From Phialocephala subalpina (Eukaryota > Ascomycota > Leotiomycetes > Helotiales > Mollisiaceae), in contig FJOG01000043.1 of assembly GCA_900073065.1 (NCBI GenBank), forward strand, positions 304,775-368,774: a stretch of DNA of 64,000 bases, read 5' to 3'. This document shows positions 57,018 to 64,000 of this stretch, in pieces. Below the pieces are notes generated by a model. The model did no database searches, had not been told where the DNA came from, and saw nothing but the letters and a program-made list of their open reading frames with translations. Each line of letters begins with the position of its first letter. The first letter of the stretch is position 1. The position numbers and the translations under genes are program-made.

Positions 57018-59695
57018 ATGTTCGACGTTTCTTGGACTGATCCCGCAAAAGAGACGGTTGGTGAGAGGAGGACTCGGAAGAAACAGAACGGCGGGTCGGT
57101 TCGCAAACAAGGTCTGTCGAGAAGATCTTCGATGCGGAGCTCGAGATCGGCGGAGTCGTCAAAGCCATCGCTGTTGAATCTCTTTGGGCAGAGCAGAAAG
57201 CCGTTGGAGAGAGGGGTATCGCAATCCAAGCTTGCTTCTGAGAATTTCGCATCAACATCAAAACTTCCTGAAGAGAGTAAAAATCAAAGGCTCTCCACCT
57301 ATACTACAGGGTCGGAGTCCTCAGCGCATGAGTTGCCAGGCACCAGCACAACTCGAATCCCAGAGAACGAATTCTTCGAAGGTCGCGAATCTTCAGACGC
57401 AGAACAATCGAATGCATCAGAACGTAAGTCCCATCCACCCATCAACCTGGATAATGGACTGACATCCCTAGCTCCCGAATCCGTCTTCTCGGGCTGGACC
57501 GAGAGATCTTCCCGCACAGACTCAAGCTGGAGCTCCGTGATCGACAGTTCAACGCTCAGTTCAAGGACTAGCAGTCGGATTGTGCAGCCGTTGTCGCCTA
57601 ACTCGTTCGTGACCCAAAGCACCGAGGTGACAGTCTCTCCAAGAGAATGTATCAAAGCGGAGGAACATGTTGCGACTATCGTTCATATAAGCGCGGCGGG
57701 AAGTATTCCGGTACGGATACAAGATGTTCCTGATTCGCCGTCGAAGAAGTAGGTTCCCTGGTTGGAGGTAGCAGAGCTTCCTATATCCGGTGAGCTGACA
57801 ATATATTAGGACTTCACCTCCCTCTATATTCGCGTTCCCTCTTCCCCTTCCCCTTTCCTACGCCTATCCACCTTCGTCAACGAGTCCAACAGCTCCAAAC
57901 CTCTCATACCTCCCGGCAGTATCCGAAGGGAAGTCCAGAGTCGCCCTCAAGAAAGAGCTCTCTTTGTCCCCTATATCTCTGTCCCCTTTTTCGACATCAT
58001 ACTCCAAGAACCAACCGAAACCCGCACCCTCTCCTTTAACACCGTGGTCAAACCCTCCCACCAAGGCCATCCCCACACCCACACCCTCAACCACAAACTC
58101 AAACCAATCAACAACAAGATGGCCAACACAATCCTCAACCCGAAGCATCGCCTGCAACGCACCCTCACCTATAGCAGAAACCTGGCAGCCACCCTCAACA
58201 TGGGAATGTCTCGCCTCGATGTCCTCCTCGGACTCCTCATGTTCCCTTTCTCCAACCACAAAGACCCATCCCCGGCCGCGAGTGCATCACTCTGTTGCAC
58301 CGTTGTCTACCACTCCCTCTATTCCCCGACGGCCAAAGGAGAGAGATGGTAGGGATGGCAGAGATGGAGAGAAGAAGGAAAGAAGGAAGTCGCCGACTAC
58401 GTAAGTTCCTCCTTCTTTTCCCACTTGTCAAGGATGCTGAGTAGTGTCTCGTGTCCCTCGCCTACCACCCATCGAGGAGTCACTGTACTGACTCAATATA
58501 GATCACCAGAGATCCTGCAATTGCAACGGAGTATGAGAAGAATGGGAGCAGCAAGCAAGAAGATCATTCTTGAGCGATTGCGTGAAGAGTGGACCGAAGT
58601 TGCAGACGCGAGCGTATATCGGGAACTGGAGTTGGAGAAGCAGATGTGGATGTTGACTGCGCTGCGGTCTTTAGATGGTCGGAGGAGCCTTGACGGTGTT
58701 CGGCCTGGAGAAGAAAGGAGTGGGAGCCAGCAGGGGGAAGAGCGAAGAAGTTCGACGTCGGGTATTGAAGGATCGAAAGTGTTGAGCCTGTTTGAGAATC
58801 ATGGTGAGTAGCCACACTCCCAATTACGATTGGAGAGAAAAGAAACTCACAGGAACCAGCATCAGCGTCCTCCCTCGCGGCCGTAATCCCTTCAGGCACA
58901 GAGTTACATCATTTGTCGATAGCTCCGCTATCTCCCACGCAATACCCCAACATCCTTCCCCTCACCGTCCCAGCACCAACTCCAAACCTACCGTTCGCGT
59001 CGGGAATATTCAGCAGCATCCACGCATTCAATCTCCCCTCTCTCCTCCCCGCGTCCTCAATTCCAACTATACTCTCAGAATGTCATCGTATTCTCACCCC
59101 TCCTTCTCTACCATCGTTCTCAGCAAACTCGTCACAAGCAACGATCACACCCTCTCGCCCAAATTCAAGTCCTTCAGACAGCAGAGGCGGGGCGTTGCAT
59201 TTGACCATTTTGGACCCGAGTCCATTGCCGGGAACACTCGGTCCAAGATTGAGGACCTGGCTCGACGATCACTTGGTGTTGAATCTCGAAAAACAGTTCC
59301 GATGCATCAACCCCAGTAGATTGTTTCCAGGTTGGCTGGCAGACGCTGGACTCCGCGCCGAGGGAAGTACGGTCATGTATGTCAAGTTCTTCGCCTCCGT
59401 ACCTTTATCTTGCACCTCGTCTCTCAATCCTCGGGCTAGTGACGAGCTTGAAGGTGGTTTTGAAGATGTCGAGAGAGAGGAGGGGATGCAGAAGGAAAGG
59501 GGGAAAGAGAGGGAAGAGGAAAGAGTGAAGCAAGAATTGAAGAGTGTGGTTGGACGCATGCTGTGGAAAGAGATCTGGGGAAGTTTTGTGCTGGGGAGTA
59601 AGTGGTGGTGGGAGGATGAAAGTGTTGTTGATGAATGTGAGAGGATGGGAACGGTGTGGGAATATGCTGTGATTGATGCTGTGAAGGGGGAGTAG
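57018..59695 (+). CDS. Methyltransferase-like protein with long disordered N-terminus
   Basis: Exons 57018-57748, 57810-58400, 58502-58803 and 58860-59695 give 819 residues. ATG 57018 has an AAAATG context. Introns are 61, 101 and 56 nt with GTAGGT, GTAAGT and GTGAGT donors. Residues 1-440 are Ser/Thr/Pro rich, basic and disordered. The C-terminal ~350 residues resemble class I methyltransferases: an ILERLREEW helix, KVLSLFENHASASSLAA in the place of motif I, LPFASGIFSSIHAFNLPSLLP, ECHRIL and LHLTILDPSPLPGTLGPRLRTWLDDHL. The usual Gly-rich SAM loop is not seen, so catalytic ability is uncertain. A Glu/Arg-rich insertion near residues 735-760 is followed by WKEIWGSFVLGSKWWW. Likely nuclear or cytosolic; substrate unknown. 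Confidence 0.8.
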
Positions 59696-61671
59696 CGCTT
59701 CAGCCTGCTCTTGCTCGTTTGTTCTCATCGTATTCCTTTGTAAGCTTTCGTGTACCGAGTTTAACTATATGAGAGGTTGGCGCTGGTGTTGATACGTAGC
59801 TGGCGGTGTTCTGCGAGGGAAAAGCACTCGTTTGTAACTCTCGAGGCCTAGAGCCTACTTTCTTTTGACCGAGGTGCATACCATCTCTGCGTATCGACCG
59901 CAAAGGCAAGACCCTCTTTCTGCTCGCTTTGTATCTCCGATAGACAATGCTTGGGGCTTAGATTCCACATATCGAAATGTGTCACCTCTTTGCTGCGTTT
60001 TCTGTGAGAATGTCCCAATCATGCAGGGTCATTGATGGTATTGAGGGGCCTTCATCCTGTTCGTTCTGATCTTCTAGTAGACAAAAGTACCCGGAGGTGG
60101 AGTTGCACAGACTGACACGCATCCATGGTTCTGCTGTGTTCTTCGTATGGATTGTACCAATCGTACAGGCTCATATTGGTCGTCGGCGCTGTACCCGTCG
60201 TCGGCTTCAAGTTTCCGCACTCCCCCAAAGCCCTACATCGTCAGTGGCATCAATTCCGACATCGAAGCCGGCATCGCATATCAGTTGCCGAAAGCTGGAC
60301 TTCGGGTCAACAATCTCTCAAAGTATCACCACTTCTCACACCACAACCCTCATTTTCGTCCCATTCTCCTCTCTCATCTCCCCACAACCACCTCTTCTTC
60401 CATTAGCGAAGATACTGTTGCACATCGTATCAGCGTCCTATTTCCGCTCTTTGTTGCCGGCGGATTTACTGTACCTCAAAGCCAAGTCTACCATATTCGT
60501 GATACTTTAGTTTGTTGCATCTCTCACTTTTCCTTCGAGCCAGCGCTGCGAGTGCCAAATCGACAAAAATGACAGTTCATATGGCGTGATTCGTCGCGGG
60601 AGCACCCGCAAATATTTCCGCACTTCTCGTGCGGCCGCCTCGCTTGTCATCAGGGGGAGTGCACGAGTCATGAACATCAGACCGATGTGGCCGGTGGCTT
60701 CCGCTGAGTCGTTGCTCTCAGTGCTGAGATGCGCCGAGGAGGAAAGGATGAGGGAATCCTTGATACTGGCGAATGAAGCTGACAAGCATCCTGGAGATCA
60801 CCGATGTTGAGCTCCGGCTGACGAGCTCAGCGCTTTCCAACTCTCCCAACCTTGTTTTTCTGAGATTTTGAGGTCCACTTTCTGTGAGCAAGGACGGTCG
60901 TTGGCTGGAACCAGGAAACTTCACTGCATGCAGTATCTCAGCCTCAACTAGCCTCCTCGGTTGTCCTTCACATGCAACAGCATGGAGAAACTGAAATTCC
61001 ATCAGACTCATAAGCTACAGTCAAGCCTTGTAGCATGACTCGAGCGCCTTGTGAAGCACGTTAACCTTAGAACATTTGCTTCTTCTGTTCTTGCCAACCT
61101 CACACCCTTTGCATCCTGTAAGAAGAAGCAACAAAACGCCGCAGAACTACCGCTCGTTTCAATGTATACCCCCCGACTCCCAGAACCTCGCCTTTCATAG
61201 GCGACCCGGAAATCCGGTAGCATAGCCGGCGAGTGACGACATGCAACAGAGTTTGGAGGCGCTAAACAAGGTCTTGTGTCTTGCATAGAGTTTGGACTCT
61301 GTTCTCAAACTGGGACGTGTGGGGACAGTTTTGACTTTGACAGTCGCGTGTTCTTCGTGATTTTCAAAGTTGAGAACTCAGTGGGGTTCTTAAGGAAGTG
61401 GAGATCCCACGTGGGGAACTTGGCAGCGCGGGTATGAATGCGCGAGTCGTGTTGAAGGCTGACAGGAGCTGCGAGTAAGTTTCGCTCTTCCTCAGGTTCG
61501 GAGCTCAAATTTTCCGTGGACTTGCCTCGGTCAAAAGTGCCCCGAAAAATATATGTCGTCTCCACGGCGGCGTCGATGAATAAGGGAGGTGCTTGAAAGA
61601 AAGGTCTCCGAGTGGCTGTGGGATCTACCAAGCCGTATTGTGCTGAAGCCCATGGCGTAACTCTCCAACAG

Positions 61672-61726
61672 AAAGGAGACGTGAATGAGGATGCTGACTC
61701 GATAGAAAAGTTAGATGTGCAACAAA
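61672..61726 (+). repeat. Degenerate repeat copy (GATGTGCAACAAA end)
   Basis: Shares GACTCGATAGAAAA and GATGTGCAACAAA with the inverted copy at 61901-61955 and the direct copies ending at 62088 and 62650. Confidence 0.4.
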
Positions 61727-61900
61727 AAGACCTCTCCGATTGCCATCTTCCAATATAAATCGAGATTGCAGCCATCGGTGCAAAACACATGACCGAACCG
61801 AGGGGTTTTTACATCGTCCAAGACACCTCTCCTTGCACCAAGGTTTGCTATTGGCATTCTATGTTAGCTTTGCATTCCCGCAAGTCCTCGTACAGAATAT

Positions 61901-61955
61901 TTGTTGCACGTCTTCATTTTCTGTCGAGTCAGAGGTATCAGGGTCATTTTCCCAG
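61901..61955 (-). repeat. Degenerate repeat copy, inverted
   Basis: On the minus strand reads GACTCGACAGAAAATGAAG then ACGTGCAACAA, facing the 61672-61726 copy. Confidence 0.4.
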
Positions 61956-62033
61956 TGATGTGGAGAAGTGAGGGTCGGGCCAAATCGCAAGAGTCACGAT
62001 GTCTTAGACTTGGTATTGTACGCGCCCACTTTG

Positions 62034-62088
62034 AAGGAAGCATTGCACTGAAAGCATTACTCGTAAGAAATTGTCGATGTGCAACAAA
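62034..62088 (+). repeat. Degenerate repeat copy
   Basis: Begins GAAGGAAGCATTG and ends GTCGATGTGCAACAAA. Confidence 0.35.
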
Positions 62089-62592
62089 TCGTGAGACAAG
62101 CTTGAGGGACAGCCTGAAGTCCTTTCCTTGCGGAATGAGAGTCTACGTTCCAACTGATCTCTGGGCCTTCCTTTCCTGTTGAGACCTCGGCGCAAATATC
62201 AATGATTGAGTGGTAGACCGTTGTCAAGAGTTGAAAGCAATTTGTCGTATCAATTTAGGTGGTGCTGGTGTCGAGAGCTCTCTGGTATCGTCCGCACTTC
62301 GACACTGCGAAAGTTCTTAGAACGCTGGGACATCGTCAGCATCATGGTGTGCGTTTCCCTGAAATTGAATCTTACTACGGCTTTGCCACATTCAGGATCC
62401 GTACCCATATCCACCTGCAGTGCAACCAGCAACGCAGCACATCTAGCTGAACGGTCCGGACATCCGCGGTGTTCTTGCGGATGATGTTTCCTTGCTTACG
62501 GAGCCGCTCCATATCATGCGTGCTTGACAGCTATGGGTCTCCTTGCCCAACATTGGATCAGCAGTTTCGATGTTGCTTCTTCTTCGACCGAA

Positions 62593-62650
62593 GAAGGAAA
62601 GTGATCGAGGAGTGACTGAGTCGCGCCTTGAAATTGCGACGTGCAACAAA
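62593..62650 (+). repeat. Degenerate repeat copy
   Basis: Contains GAAGGAAAGTGATCGAGGA and ends TTGCGACGTGCAACAAA. A weaker match ends near 63626. Confidence 0.4.
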
Positions 62651-64000
62651 GTCCTGTTATCGCAACGGTGATCGCGATTCGACAGCCGTTTCTGAGGTTG
62701 GTGATACTTTGACGTGGTGTTGTGAAGAGCTGAAGGAGAAGTTGGGAGGAAGTGAAGTTGAAGTTTTCTTTTGGATCAAGAGAGGAAGGAATGAAGCAGG
62801 TGGCCATGGTTGCCTTTTTACCGACTGCTCGTCTCCTACCTTCATCATAATAATCTGTTCCTTTTCTCATTCAAACCACATCAGCTCTGTTTTTTGAAGT
62901 TAGATACGACATCCATATCGAGTTGCGACAGTATGCCTGCCTTGTTGGCGTCCACACCCACGATCTGAGAGGCCATGTAGACCACATGTGTGTGGGCAGC
63001 TCATTCCACCTGTCACGGCGTACACGACTACGGGGGTGCACTCAGCAGATCAACAGTTACCTCCCCATACACGACGGTACCCCCGAGTTCCTCTAATCCA
63101 CTTCTTTCTTGCCTCTCTGTCTCTACACCAATACATCTTCTCAGCAAGCTCTTGGCTTCACATCGGTCGTCAACGTCCATGACCTCCCAGCCTTGCCTGG
63201 ACTTTCTCGACACACCTTGTCAGAAACGAAGACGACGTTAGTGAACTTCATGGCGCTTCACTGCAGGTAGTATCACAAAGGGGGCGCGCCAACCCTTCGG
63301 GATTGTCCGATCAATCTTGGGACTTTGATAACATTGTTGAGAATGGTTATGTCCAGAGAGCCGTGTCTGACTCCCTTTACGTACACAACTGTCCTAAGTC
63401 TGACGGTGAATATCAAAACTTCGATGTTTCTTTGTCTCAAGTCAGTATCTCTACAAACGATCACCGTCAAGGTACTCAGGTCCGGGGGATCATCGGTTTA
63501 GCGATTTGTTCATCTGGATCTGGTTCCTCTTCTTACGTTTCAATTCTGGTCTGCTCCATAACAACCGACCTGGTAATATGGATTTGCCGGTCTCGACGCG
63601 AACTCTCTTTTGCGATTTGCAACAAACGTTCTTTCTTTCCAACGTTCATACAAATTACCAGTCTTGGTTCTGCCTGCTAGGTGCTCGACCCTTACACCGA
63701 CCGGAACTACGGAATCCTTCCCCATAGTGGAGCGGATCTGGCAACTGGGGACATTCGCGAGCACAGGCCCTCTATTGGTGAGCCGAAGGGTCGTGCATGC
63801 TTCCAAGATCTTACAAGGGGGGTTGATAATGCCAGCCTCTTGGCCCCTCATGACTCGCGACATCAACCTGCGGTATTCCCCGGACAGCCTCAGCATTGTT
63901 GCGCTTCAAGATATCAAGATGGTTTAGCATTGATGCTCTTCCAGATGAGTTGATGAAAGCTCTGTTAGTGTTGCTCCTCATGCTGGACAATGAGAAGATG

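Larger units (their letters stand above)
59696..64000. other. Gene-poor right end with decayed repeats
   Basis: No supported gene on either strand. A degenerate family containing GTGCAACAAA recurs between 61.6 and 63.7 kb. A CT-rich stretch at 63055-63178 precedes an ATG at 63179 that opens only 20 codons. Any gene there would need unproven introns or continue beyond the window. Confidence 0.4.

Noticed and set aside
60097..60572. Overlapping 137-141 codon frames
   Set aside because: Two frames open at once with low-complexity Ser/Thr/Pro content; no domain or splice support.

Overview
The window reads as nuclear DNA of a filamentous ascomycete (Pezizomycotina). Genes carry short introns (mostly 46-120 nt) with GT-AG ends and CTGAC/CTAAC branch sites. 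The families are typical of that group: a rhodopsin-domain membrane protein, a Zn2Cys6 regulator, a DHA2 drug transporter, a Dicty_CAR-type GPCR, an AzgA purine permease and an Mx-like dynamin. AT-rich blocks and a transposon riddled with C-to-T type stop codons suggest a genome that uses repeat-induced point mutation (RIP). A Leotiomycete-like source is possible but is only a guess. No rRNA, tRNA, CRISPR array or bacterial operon was recognised.

Layout. 0-10.7 kb: an S41 peptidase with a signal peptide and a C-terminal KDEL, a rhodopsin-domain membrane protein, a CHORD-like zinc-binding protein and a DHA2 transporter. 10.7-19.6 kb: gene-poor, with one likely small Thr/Ser-repeat protein and several degenerate repeats. 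19.6-30 kb: a GPCR, an alpha/beta hydrolase, a dynamin-like GTPase and a SET-domain protein. 29.8-32 kb: a 600-bp AT-rich block next to a truncated BTB gene and other gene fragments. 33.1-34.4 kb: a Zn2Cys6 regulator of the sterol-uptake-control type, followed by a perfect 2 x 250 bp tandem duplication.

35.8-48.5 kb is the most distinctive part. Four divergent bHLH transcription-factor genes lie on the minus strand, all with a Tyr-containing, SREBP-like basic region. A RIP-degraded Fot1/pogo transposon (1.83 kb, TA target site) and a TA-flanked MITE lie between them. An open frame broken by one in-frame TAA precedes and overlaps the fourth gene. 48.4-53 kb holds weakly supported small genes. 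53.2-59.7 kb has an AzgA-type purine permease and, divergently, a large methyltransferase-like protein with a degenerate SAM motif. The last 4.3 kb has no convincing gene, only decayed repeats.

The genes do not form a recognisable biosynthetic cluster. Most look like independent housekeeping, signalling or transport genes. The bHLH array is the one group that plausibly works as a unit, through shared E-box recognition and heterodimerisation. Splice sites were placed by eye from frame continuity, consensus and family fit; no alignment or RNA data were available.
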